Under the pieces are notes generated by a model, which searched no databases, was not told the DNA's origin, and saw nothing but the letters and a program-made list of their open reading frames with translations. This document shows, one piece after another, positions 1-5,848 of a stretch of 8,006 bases of DNA (its first letter is position 1; the number at the start of each line of letters is the position of its first letter). Source of the DNA: Spirochaetota bacterium (lineage in GTDB: Bacteria; Spirochaetota; UBA4802; UBA5368); contig JAGODA010000148.1 of NCBI GenBank assembly GCA_017998475.1, forward strand, positions 1 through 8,006. The letters are read 5' to 3'. Both the position numbers and the translations under genes were made by a program.

Positions 1-1
1 G

Positions 2-574
2 TGCAGAAACGCGTGCGTGGCGTCCTGTCCCACGCGGGCGCTGAAAGGCGACGGGACCATAGATCCCCGGAGGTGCGTCTCCTACCTCACCTACTACGGA
101 GAGGGGATCACGCCGATCGAGCTTCGCGGGCCGATGGGCCTGTACGTCTACGGCTGCGACCGCTGCCAGAACGTCTGCCCGCGAAACGCCTCGTGGACGG
201 CGCAGGACATGCCTCCCAATCCGCGCGTCGCCGCGAAGGCCGCGGATTTCGATCTGTCCGCCCTCCTTCGCATGGACCGGGAGTATTTCGAACGGCGCGT
301 ATGGCCGCACATGTTCTACATGTCGGCGGACGACATCTGGCGGTGGAAGATGAACGTGGCGCGCGCGATGGGGAACACCGGCGACGAACGCTTCGTCCCC
401 GACCTGGTCGGCGCCTTCGGCGATACCGACGACCCGCGCGTGCGCGGAATGATAGCCTGGGCGCTCGGGAATATTGGAGGCCGCGAGGCCCGCGCCGCGC
501 TCGAGCGCATGTGCCCCGCCGACGACGGACCGGTGAGGGACGAGTTCGCCATGGCCCTCGAGGCGGCCCGCTGA
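2..574 (+). CDS. queG: QueG-like epoxyqueuosine reductase, C-terminal part (5' end outside window)
   Basis: This is the C-terminal portion of a double [4Fe-4S] protein of the QueG type. QueG reduces epoxyqueuosine to queuosine in the anticodon of certain tRNAs, using cobalamin and two Fe-S clusters. The frame is open from the window edge. It begins with a ferredoxin-like motif ending ACVASCPTRAL, then DPRRCVSYLT, then YGCDRCQNVCPRN; the last two are hallmarks of QueG. The tail has helical repeats (NVARAMGNTGDERFVPDL and IAWALGNIGGREARAAL), matching the HEAT-type extension of many QueG proteins. Two points are odd. The first visible cysteines are spaced C-x3-C-x3-CP rather than the usual C-x2-C-x3-CP. 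The stretch WPHMFYMSADDIWRWKMN replaces the usual arginine-rich segment before the HEAT part, so a QueG-like paralogue with another substrate is possible. The cobalamin-binding N-terminal half lies outside the window. Confidence 0.8.
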   Translation, partial: CRNACVASCPTRALKGDGTIDPRRCVSYLTYYGEGITPIELRGPMGLYVYGCDRCQNVCPRNASWTAQDMPPNPRVAAKAADFDLSALLRMDREYFERRVWPHMFYMSADDIWRWKMNVARAMGNTGDERFVPDLVGAFGDTDDPRVRGMIAWALGNIGGREARAALERMCPADDGPVRDEFAMALEAAR

Positions 575-583
575 CGATATAGG

Positions 584-601
584 CGGATGCGCACTCATCC
601 G
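584..601. other. Weak hairpin after the QueG-like gene
   Basis: CGGATG at 584-589 can pair with CATCCG at 596-601 around a six-base loop, 10 bases after the stop codon. There is no T-run behind it, so it is not a convincing intrinsic terminator. It could be a transcript-stabilising hairpin or chance. Confidence 0.2.
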
Positions 602-631
602 GACTCTCATACCCCTGAGTGAATACGAAAA

Positions 632-1063
632 ATGATACGACAGATACGCATCATGCTCCTCTTCACGGTCGCGGTGATCACGCTCGGTATCGTGGTCGCG
701 GTTTTCTACTACGATGCCAGGCGCGCGATCGAACGAGAAAAGACCGCCGCGGTGTATGAATTCGTGCGACAGTGCGGGAGCGAATACGAGCTGAAGCATG
801 GCGCCCGCATGGACGATGCCACGAAAACCAGGGTCTTCTCCCGCGCGTTCGACCTTCTGTACACCGGCGGGGCGGAAGGCGTGTTGAATACCGGAAAATC
901 GGCATTCAGAAAATTTAAACCGCTCCCGTCCGCCGAGGGTGTTCAGGCGGCTGATGCGTCCCGCGTCGTCCTGGTGAAGCATCGCATTCGGACCGAACTG
1001 TTCGATATATGCCGTGAGACAACCGAACGTCATGCCGGAGAAACGACCCGCGCGGGCGAATAA
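632..1063 (+). CDS. Small single-pass membrane protein, function unknown
   Basis: This 143-residue protein is not one I recognise. Residues 5-27 (about IRIMLLFTVAVITLGIVVAV) form one hydrophobic helix preceded by arginines. That suggests a membrane anchor with a short cytoplasmic N terminus, or an uncleaved signal. The rest is soluble, mixed in charge and rich in Arg, Glu and Lys. It has two cysteines (C48, C127) and a helical look, with no recognisable enzymatic motif. It lies 57 bases after the QueG-like gene on the same strand and could be co-transcribed with it. The ribosome-binding site is poor: only a GAGTGA about 10-15 bases upstream of the ATG. Codon use is GC-rich like the neighbours and the frame is open for its full length, so it is probably a real gene. 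No function is inferred. Confidence 0.6.
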   Translation: MIRQIRIMLLFTVAVITLGIVVAVFYYDARRAIEREKTAAVYEFVRQCGSEYELKHGARMDDATKTRVFSRAFDLLYTGGAEGVLNTGKSAFRKFKPLPSAEGVQAADASRVVLVKHRIRTELFDICRETTERHAGETTRAGE

Positions 1064-1265
1064 CAGTTCCGATCGCCAGCGTGGTGACCGCGTACCGGTT
1101 GTCGAGGAAGCCTCACTCGCGCGCGACCGACAGCCCGGGGCCCGCGTATCAGGCGCGGCCCGCACCCATCACCCATTCGACCACCCCATCCGTACGGAAC
1201 CGTCGATCGCCATAATGCATCGCTCTCGCGCGCGCCGAGTTCTTCGGGCCCCTGGGATTTTTTAA

Positions 1266-1294
1266 TTGACGAAAATCATAATATTCAGTATAAT
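1266..1294 (+). promoter_or_regulatory. Strong sigma70-type promoter of the AbrB-like/arsM operon
   Basis: A -35 box TTGACG (1266-1271) and a perfect -10 box TATAAT (1289-1294) are separated by exactly 17 bp. This is close to the consensus housekeeping promoter. The transcription start would fall near 1300-1302, giving a leader of about 29 bases that contains an AAAGGA ribosome-binding site (1316-1321), 8 bases before the ATG at 1330. The -10 box and the presumed start lie inside the palindrome at 1276-1316, as expected for a repressible promoter. Confidence 0.8.
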
Positions 1295-1316
1295 CAGATT
1301 ATACTGAATATTATGA
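1276..1316. promoter_or_regulatory. Perfect 41-bp palindrome, probable operator
   Basis: The left half, TCATAATATTCAGTATAATC (1276-1295), is the exact reverse complement of 1297-1316, with a single A at 1296 as the centre. It covers the -10 box and start site of the promoter at 1266-1294. Its AT-rich core, with TTCAG and CTGAA half-sites, resembles operators of dimeric winged-helix metalloregulators such as ArsR/SmtB in general style, but I cannot assign the protein. The encoded AbrB-like protein is one candidate ligand and an ArsR-type regulator encoded elsewhere is another. In RNA it could form a hairpin only if transcription began upstream of it, because the start site lies within it. It has no GC-rich stem, so a terminator role is unlikely. 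Confidence 0.75.
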
Positions 1317-1329
1317 AAGGACTCATTCC

Positions 1330-1614
1330 ATGGCAAAAAAACTGAACTCCGGTGACGCGTGCTGCTCCCCCTCCATGGGAGCGTTCAGGGTCGAGGCGCT
1401 CCTCGGCGTCGACGATCGCGGCCAGATGGTGATCCCCAAGGAGCTCCGCGAAAAAGCGGGTATCATGCCGGGCGACCGCCTCGCGATGGTGAGCTGGGAA
1501 AAGGACGGCGAGGTCTGCTGCCTTTCGCTCATAAAGGCGGACTACCTTACGGGGATGGTGAGGGAATTCCTCGGCCCGCTGGTAAGCGGCCTTGCCGGCA
1601 CCGACAAACAATAG
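1330..1614 (+). CDS. AbrB/SpoVT-fold protein of the HgcAB-associated (HgcC-like) type
   Basis: This 94-residue protein carries one AbrB/MazE/SpoVT swapped-hairpin domain at about residues 20-70. Its core, VDDRGQMVIPKELREKAGIMPGDRLAMV, is the classic family pattern. The continuation SWEKDGEVCCLSLIKADYLTGMV matches my recollection of the family annotated as HgcAB-associated protein (HgcC), seen beside mercury-methylation genes and also beside arsM. Two vicinal cysteine pairs, C11-C12 and C63-C64, could bind a thiophilic metal or metalloid. The start is supported by AAAGGA 8 bases upstream. The gene sits directly behind a consensus promoter with a palindromic operator and 83 bases ahead of arsM on the same strand. 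Family knowledge supports DNA binding by the fold. A role as arsenic- or mercury-responsive regulator of this operon is inference. No hgcA or hgcB lies in the window. Confidence 0.85.
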   Translation: MAKKLNSGDACCSPSMGAFRVEALLGVDDRGQMVIPKELREKAGIMPGDRLAMVSWEKDGEVCCLSLIKADYLTGMVREFLGPLVSGLAGTDKQ

Positions 1615-1644
1615 ACACGCGGATTACGTTCGCTGCCCCCTCGC

Positions 1645-1662
1645 CATGAGATTCTCGTCATG
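1645..1662 (+). other. Small hairpin between the AbrB-like gene and arsM
   Basis: CATGAGA and the segment TCGTCATG (1645-1662) can form a five- to seven-pair stem with one bulged G. It sits midway in the 83-base gap before arsM. A loosely promoter-like AT-rich patch (AAAAAATTTATAAAA, ending at 1681) follows, but no good -35 is visible. Either a processing or attenuation element or chance is possible. Confidence 0.2.
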
Positions 1663-1697
1663 TAGGCAAAAAATTTATAAAACGAGGTACCACAATA

Positions 1698-2525
1698 ATG
1701 AACGCCGATAACATCAGAAAAGCCGTACGCGATAAGTACGCGAGCGTGGTTATTAACCGCACATCATGTTGCGGGCCGTCATCGTCGTGCTGCGGGCCGA
1801 CCGCCGGAGCGAGCGCTGCGCTCGGCTATTCGCCCGAGGATTTAAAGCACATACCGGACGACGCCGACCTCGGGCTTGGATGTGGGAATCCGGTGGCGCT
1901 CGCCTCGCTGTCCGAGGGAGAAACGGTGCTCGACCTCGGCTCCGGCGCGGGAATAGACTGCTTTCTCGCCGCGAAAAAGGTGGGCCAAGGCGGGCGAGTT
2001 ATCGGCGTCGACATGACACCGGAGATGCTTGAACGCGCGCGTGAGAACGCCCGAAAGAGCGGTATCTCGAACGTCGAGTTCCGCCTGGGCGAGATCGAAA
2101 ATCTTCCGGTGGCCGACTCAACGGCCGATGCCGCCATATCGAACTGCGTCATCAACCTCTCCCCGGACAAGGAGCGGGTCTTCCGGGAGGTCTACCGCGT
2201 ACTCAAGCCCGGGGGGCGCATGATGGTGTCGGACATCGTGCTGGAGCGTGAACTGCCCGAAACGATCGCCCGCTCGGTCGCGGCCTACACCGGCTGTATC
2301 GCCGGGGCGTCCCTCAAGGCCGACTACCTCGGCATGATCGCCGCGGCGGGTTTCGACGATGTGCGCGTGGCGGGCGAAAGCGCCCTGCCGCTCGAGGCGT
2401 GGTCGGCCGATCCGACGGCGACGGAATTCCTGAAAGAACTCGGAGTAAGCACCGCGCAGGCGGCGGAGGCGCTCGCCGGGGTGAAGAGCGTACGGGTGCA
2501 CGCGATTAAAAGGTCCCGGGGCTGA
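1698..2525 (+). CDS. arsM: Arsenite S-adenosylmethyltransferase ArsM
   Basis: This cytosolic enzyme transfers methyl groups from S-adenosylmethionine to trivalent arsenic, giving methylated and volatile arsenicals. The 275 residues are a normal length for bacterial ArsM. The SAM-binding Rossmann motif I is VLDLGSGAGIDC at 77-88, with an acidic loop at GVDMTPEML (103-111) and a later motif at VLKPGGRMMVSDI (168-180). The arsenic-binding cysteines are recognisable: C62 (LGCGNP), C150 (SNCVINLSPDK) and C200 (YTGCIAGA), matching the three conserved cysteines of the family; C88 is additional. The N terminus has two CCGP units (C24-C25 and C31-C32). GAGG at 1684-1687 is the ribosome-binding site, 10 bases before the ATG. 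It is probably co-transcribed with the AbrB-like gene from the promoter at 1266-1294. No arsenite efflux or arsenate reductase gene is in the window. Confidence 0.95.
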   Translation: MNADNIRKAVRDKYASVVINRTSCCGPSSSCCGPTAGASAALGYSPEDLKHIPDDADLGLGCGNPVALASLSEGETVLDLGSGAGIDCFLAAKKVGQGGRVIGVDMTPEMLERARENARKSGISNVEFRLGEIENLPVADSTADAAISNCVINLSPDKERVFREVYRVLKPGGRMMVSDIVLERELPETIARSVAAYTGCIAGASLKADYLGMIAAAGFDDVRVAGESALPLEAWSADPTATEFLKELGVSTAQAAEALAGVKSVRVHAIKRSRG

Positions 2526-2546
2526 GCTTCCGTGGCCCGAGCGGAC

Positions 2547-2574
2547 GTCACCATCATCAATAGATGACGATGAC
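2547..2574. terminator. Possible hairpin between convergent arsM and LRR gene
   Basis: GTCACCATCATC (2547-2558) and GATGACGATGAC (2563-2574) can pair with two A-C mismatches around a four-base loop. The hairpin lies in the 31-base gap between the convergent stop codons and runs into the last codons of the minus-strand gene. There is no T-run on either side, so a bidirectional terminator is only a possibility. Confidence 0.25.
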
Positions 2575-3456
2575 GCCCCGCTTCATCAGGCGCTCGACCG
2601 TGGACATGTCCGCCAGGGGATTTCCCAGAACATTCACGTACACAAGCGTCTCCATCCCCTCGAGCACCGAAATGTCCTCGATGCGGTTGAAGGAGATGTC
2701 GAGCTCCCGAAGGCCCGACAATTCCCCGAGACAGTCGATGTTCTCTATCGCGTTGTCGGCCAGGAAGAGCGACGTGAGGCGCCGAAGGAGCGCGAGCGGA
2801 CCGATGCGCCGGAGGAGGTTCCCCGAGAGGTTGAGCATCGTGACGTTCACGCAGTATTCCACGCCGTCCAGATCGGTGATCTCGAAATCGGAGAGATCGA
2901 GCTCGCCCTCCAGGCCCGCCAGATCGTTATCGTCGACGCTGAAATCGAGATTGCCGAACAGAAGTCCGTTTACCGCCTCGACGAATCCGTACCCCTCGGA
3001 GCTCTCCGCCTCCGCGTACTCTTCCTCGTACTCGGACGCGTCCTGTTCGTTATCGTCGAACTCCGATCTCTCGGTATACCCGAATTCATCGTCCTCATAC
3101 GAAAACTCCTCCTCGTACTCGAATTCCTGATCCGGCGCGCGGGGAATTGCGTTGTCCGAGAGGTAGATCTCCCGCATGCGCTCGAGACCAGCGGTATCGC
3201 CCGCCGCCGCCATTGTGTCGAGCTCGCGGCGCAGTACGGCGATCTTGTCCGGGTGGAAGCGCTGGATCACCGCGGCGAAGAGGCGGCCCGCGGCGAGGGA
3301 AGAATCGACGATATCGATCAGCGCGGCATACCGCCGGAGTCCGTCGAGATCCTTACGCTTGTACCGGTCGATTATGTCGACGCTGAGCTCCTTCAGGCGG
3401 TCGCGCGTCACTCCCTCCCTAAGCTCCCGGCACAGGTTTTCGGCCCGGTGTTTCAT
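2557..3456 (-). CDS. Leucine-rich-repeat protein with HPDK motif and acidic linker
   Basis: This 299-residue protein has no signal peptide or membrane helix. Residues 1-100 are helical and contain RLFAAVIQRFHPDKIAVLRREL with HPDK at 68-71. That resembles the helix II/loop of a J domain, but helix I is not recognisable. Residues 109-155 are a highly acidic, tyrosine-rich, probably disordered segment (for example FEYEEEFSYEDDEFGYTE). Residues about 185-285 hold four or five 22-residue leucine-rich repeats of the SDS22/internalin type (LNLSGNLLRRIGPL, LFLADNAIENIDCL, LDISFNRIEDISVL), followed by a short cap. LRR arcs usually bind proteins, so this is likely a cytosolic interaction scaffold; the partner is unknown. 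The start is supported by GAGAGAG 7 bases upstream. It converges on arsM and diverges from the HU gene. Confidence 0.8.
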   Translation of the reverse strand: MKHRAENLCRELREGVTRDRLKELSVDIIDRYKRKDLDGLRRYAALIDIVDSSLAAGRLFAAVIQRFHPDKIAVLRRELDTMAAAGDTAGLERMREIYLSDNAIPRAPDQEFEYEEEFSYEDDEFGYTERSEFDDNEQDASEYEEEYAEAESSEGYGFVEAVNGLLFGNLDFSVDDNDLAGLEGELDLSDFEITDLDGVEYCVNVTMLNLSGNLLRRIGPLALLRRLTSLFLADNAIENIDCLGELSGLRELDISFNRIEDISVLEGMETLVYVNVLGNPLADMSTVERLMKRGVIVIY

Positions 3457-3589
3457 GCGAGCGCTCTCTCACATCTGGCGGGCGGCGTCGAGCACTATTT
3501 CCCCGAAACAGTCTCCCATTGCCTTCAAAACGGCCAATTTACGGTAAAATGCTTGACGTCACGCGGGAAGCGCCTTTGCTGATACAAAC

Positions 3590-3606
3590 GCCGCGGTTTC
3601 CGCGGC
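3590..3606. other. Perfect 7-bp GC hairpin in the LRR/HU divergent region
   Basis: GCCGCGG (3590-3596) and CCGCGGC (3600-3606) form a perfect stem around TTT. It lies in the 279-base region between the divergent LRR and HU genes, about 130 bases before the HU start. No T-run follows on the plus strand. It may be a leader hairpin of the HU transcript or a protein site. I see no confident -35/-10 pair in this region: a TTGACG at 3553 has no -10 box at the right distance. Confidence 0.35.
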
Positions 3607-3735
3607 ATACTCAATCACATGGGATTTCGTCGCTTTAACGCCGGTAGAGCGCGAGCGCTTCCGCCGCTGTGCCCGTACAGTAAACGCGCGATCCCCGATT
3701 GGCACAACCATCACAGCATCCACGAGGGAGAGAGA

Positions 3736-4116
3736 ATGGCAAGGGAAAACGGCAGCAAAACCGCAAAGAAGGAAACGCTCAAGGCGAAGGTCAAATATCC
3801 GGAGAAGTACACCGCTCAGGCGATCGTGCAATACATCTCGGAGAAGCATGACATTCCCCGCGCGCGCGCGAAAGAGATCGTCGAGGACGTGTTCGATGTC
3901 ATCAGCGCCGGCGTCATGAAAGGCGAGCGCGTGCCGGTGGGCAAGATCGGCAAGATGTACATCAAGGTCCGCCCGGCCACCAAGGCGCGCATGGGAAGGA
4001 ACCCGATCACCGGTGAGGAGATCAAGATCGCCGCGAAAAAGGCGACGAAGGTCCCCAAGTTCACGTTCAGCAAGAGCTACAAGGAAACCGCCCTCAAGGC
4101 GACCGTAAAGAAGTGA
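3736..4116 (+). CDS. HU/IHF-family DNA-binding protein with lysine-rich N-terminal extension
   Basis: This is a 126-residue nucleoid-type protein that binds and bends DNA as a dimer. The HU fold starts near residue 25 (YTAQAIVQYISEKHDIPRA). Helices are at 25-62, followed by the beta arm VGKIGKMYIKVRPATKARMGRNPITGEEI (68-96) with the RNP tip (88-90), whose proline intercalates in DNA in the family. The end, KVPKFTFSKSYKETAL, is typical. Standard HU is about 90 residues, so about 24 extra residues rich in Lys, Thr and Ala (KTAKKETLKAKVKYPEK) precede the fold. The usual GFGTF at the arm base reads GKIGKMY. I chose the ATG at 3736 because GAGGGAGAGAG lies just upstream. The frame is open further, to 3619, but that part lacks family character. 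Confidence 0.88.
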   Translation: MARENGSKTAKKETLKAKVKYPEKYTAQAIVQYISEKHDIPRARAKEIVEDVFDVISAGVMKGERVPVGKIGKMYIKVRPATKARMGRNPITGEEIKIAAKKATKVPKFTFSKSYKETALKATVKK

Positions 4117-4135
4117 TCGGCGCGGCCTTACACGC

Positions 4136-4164
4136 CTCCACCCGGCCGCATGCGCCGGGTGGAG
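4136..4164. terminator. Bidirectional hairpin between convergent HU and methyltransferase genes
   Basis: CTCCACCCGG (4136-4145) pairs perfectly with CCGGGTGGAG (4155-4164). The loop holds the small palindrome CGCATGCG, so the hairpin can extend inward. It lies about 20 bases after the HU stop and 7 bases after the minus-strand methyltransferase stop. Stem strength and placement fit a shared terminator. Neither side has a clear T-run, so termination may be weak or Rho-assisted. Confidence 0.6.
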
Positions 4165-4170
4165 ACTCGT

Positions 4171-4824
4171 TCAGGCCGTCTTTTCAAGAATGTAAAATAT
4201 CGACCTGAACTCACCGGGATTCTTTTTATACTCCTGTATCTCCGCGACAGCCTGTCGTACGTCCTCGTCAACCACGGTCTCGGAGAGAGAGGCGACCGCT
4301 TTCTCCAGGCAACCATAATAGTCGTCCCACCAGATCGTCTCGTCGAGAATAAACGAATCGAGCACTGTGAATCCGTGTTCACGAATAAGCAGGGCCTTTT
4401 CATTCTCGCCCGCGCACTCATCGTGAATCACCAGGAACCCGCCCGGCCTTACACGCCCCGACGCCCATGCCATCCCCTTCTCGAAACCTATTACATTGAA
4501 AAGACCCTCGGACCACAGTATATCGATGCCCGCGGAGGGCAGATCCGGGGAATCGATCGATCCATCCACGATCCGAATCCGTTTCCGCAGACCGAACAGA
4601 TCGGCCTTCGCGCGAAGTATTTCCAGACTGCGGGCATCCGTGTCCACGGCATAAATCGTCCCTCCGGAAAGGCGGGCGAGTTCGATGGTGGGGACTCCGG
4701 TGCCGCAGCCCGCATCGACGATCAGCGGATTCGAAACAGGTGGAACAGAGGAAAAGGCGCGCCGGGTGTAGGGCAATAGCTTTGCCCTGCATCTGTCTTT
4801 CAGATCAGAGAAGCGTTCGCTCAT
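4171..4824 (-). CDS. Class I SAM-dependent methyltransferase, substrate unknown
   Basis: This 217-residue cytosolic methyltransferase has a Rossmann fold. Motif I is LIVDAGCGTGVPTIELA (34-50), the acidic residue after strand 2 is D61 (YAVDTDARSLE), the motif IV region is GIDILWSEGLFNVIGFEKGM (99-118), and VRPGGFLVIHDE (125-136) follows. The SEG..NVGFEKG-like stretch and the WWDDYYGCLE near residues 165-174 match a widespread family of small-molecule or uncharacterised methyltransferases, usually named only as class I. The segment between strand 5 and the end is short. Unlike ArsM it has no N-terminal cysteine pairs and no triad of arsenic-binding cysteines. It lies downstream of nadA on the same strand, 97 bases away, and could be in the same transcript. 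A GAGGG about 9 bases upstream supports the start at 4824. Confidence 0.85.
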   Translation of the reverse strand: MSERFSDLKDRCRAKLLPYTRRAFSSVPPVSNPLIVDAGCGTGVPTIELARLSGGTIYAVDTDARSLEILRAKADLFGLRKRIRIVDGSIDSPDLPSAGIDILWSEGLFNVIGFEKGMAWASGRVRPGGFLVIHDECAGENEKALLIREHGFTVLDSFILDETIWWDDYYGCLEKAVASLSETVVDEDVRQAVAEIQEYKKNPGEFRSIFYILEKTA

Positions 4825-4871
4825 GGCATTCGGCCCTCACCATGCGCCTTCCTTCACGCCCGGCCGCAACG

Positions 4872-4934
4872 GGGTGAAAACCAGAATGCTTTCCGGGCGA
4901 TAAAAGCGGCGCGCCGACGTTTCACCCGGAAAGC
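4872..4934 (-). promoter_or_regulatory. Overlapping inverted repeats between nadA and methyltransferase
   Basis: GCTTTCCGGG (4888-4897) is the exact reverse complement of CCCGGAAAGC (4925-4934), with a 27-base loop that contains the 10-bp palindrome CGGCGCGCCG (4907-4916). A second pair, GGGTGAAA (4872-4879) and TTTCACCC (4920-4927), shares bases with the first. The two stems therefore exclude each other. The promoter-proximal arm covers the last codons and stop of nadA. On the minus strand the central palindrome is followed by CTTTTAT, a weak terminator-like tail. It may be a nadA terminator, or an attenuator-like leader for the downstream methyltransferase. Confidence 0.4.
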
Positions 4935-5848
4935 TCAAGCATGCGCCTCAGGCATCCGAGGGATTTCTCACGCACCTCGGGATCCACCGTCACGACCGGC
5001 TCCTCGTTCACGAGGGCCGCGTGGACCTTTTCCAGCGTCGTCTTTTTCATGTTTGGGCAGACGAGCGCCTTCGAAGGCAGGATATACTCAATCCCCGGAG
5101 CGATGCTTCGCAGCTTGTGGATCATCCCCTCCTCTGTGCCGACGATGATCTGCGCGCGGTCGGTTTCCCTGACGAACTTCACCATCTGGCCGGTCGACAG
5201 CACCTCGTCGGCCATGTCGATCACCTCCGGCCGGCATTCCGGATGAACCATCACGAGCGCATCCGGATTGGCCCGCTTCGCTTCGGCCAGGTCTTCGGCG
5301 CTGAATCGCTCGTGGGTGGGACAGAAGCCCTTCCACTGGATGATCTCCTTGTCGGTGAAGCGCTGCACCCACATTCCCAGGTTGCGGTCGGGAACGAAGA
5401 TGACGCGCCGCGCGTCGAGGCGCTGGACGATCCTCGTCGCGTTAGCCGAGGTGCAGCACACGTCCGAGAGCGCCTTGACTTCGGCGGAGGAGTTGATGTA
5501 GGTCACCACCGCGGCGTCCGGATGGCGTTCGCGCATCGCCGCGAGATCGCCCGCCTCCGCCATGTCGGCCATGGGGCAGCCCGCCGTGGGATCGGGAAGC
5601 AGGACCTTCTTTTCGGGGTTGAGTATCGCCGCGGACTCGGCCATGAAGTGCACGCCGCAGAACACGATGATCTGCGCGGAGGTGTCCGCGGCGGCGCGCG
5701 CGAGCTCCAGCGAGTCGCCGGTGTAATCCGCCACGGCCTGCACCTCCTCGCGCTGGTAGTTGTGCGCGAGGATGAGCGCGTTTTTTTCGCCCGCGAGCTT
5801 TCGTATCGCGGAGGCGAGTGTTTCCGTTCGTTCTGCCGTCGTCACCAT
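4922..5848 (-). CDS. nadA: Quinolinate synthase NadA
   Basis: NadA condenses iminoaspartate with dihydroxyacetone phosphate to quinolinate, the first precursor specific to de novo NAD synthesis, using an oxygen-sensitive [4Fe-4S] cluster. The protein is 308 residues from the ATG at 5848, the short form of the family. Visible motifs are ILAHNYQREEVQ, VFCGVHFMAE, VTYINSSAEVKA, VMVHPEC and LPSKALVCPNM. Cluster ligands by comparison with known NadA are the cysteines in TAGCPMA, KGFCPTH and ALVCPNM (C91, C176, C264). The frame also opens at a GTG three codons earlier (5857). The ATG is preferred because GGAAGTGG lies 5-12 bases before it, whereas GGAA would abut the GTG. The ATG overlaps the corA stop (ATGGTGA), indicating translational coupling. 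nadB and nadC are not in the window. Confidence 0.96.
   Translation of the reverse strand: MVTTAERTETLASAIRKLAGEKNALILAHNYQREEVQAVADYTGDSLELARAAADTSAQIIVFCGVHFMAESAAILNPEKKVLLPDPTAGCPMADMAEAGDLAAMRERHPDAAVVTYINSSAEVKALSDVCCTSANATRIVQRLDARRVIFVPDRNLGMWVQRFTDKEIIQWKGFCPTHERFSAEDLAEAKRANPDALVMVHPECRPEVIDMADEVLSTGQMVKFVRETDRAQIIVGTEEGMIHKLRSIAPGIEYILPSKALVCPNMKKTTLEKVHAALVNEEPVVTVDPEVREKSLGCLRRMLELSG

Noticed and set aside
1235..1263. Possible intrinsic terminator: CCGA/TCGG followed by a T6 run at 1258-1263
   Set aside because: The stem is only four pairs and lies too far from the T-run. The T-run more likely belongs to the AT-rich promoter upstream region.
1064..1265. Short open stretches in the GC-rich gap before the arsM promoter, such as minus-strand MHYGDRRFRTDGVVEWV and GFLDNRYAVTTLAIGT, which look protein-like
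   Set aside because: They are under 40 residues, interrupted by in-frame stops, lack ribosome-binding sites and match no family I recognise. They could be remnants of a decayed gene, but I cannot support that.
2564..3130. Serine-rich plus-strand open frame antisense to the LRR gene
   Set aside because: The serine runs are the antisense reading of the Glu/Asp-rich linker and repeats of the real gene.
3537..3550. Small palindrome TTTACGGTAAA between the LRR and HU genes
   Set aside because: Arms are only five bases and no promoter box is placed around it, so chance is sufficient.
3553..3590. TTGACG at 3553 as the -35 box of an HU promoter
   Set aside because: The best -10-like sequence (GATACA or TGATAC, around 3580-3586) is 21-22 bp away, too far for a sigma70 promoter.
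3619..3735. In-frame upstream extension of the HU gene starting MGFRRFNAGRARALPP
   Set aside because: The sequence has no HU character and no ribosome-binding site, while the ATG at 3736 has a strong one.
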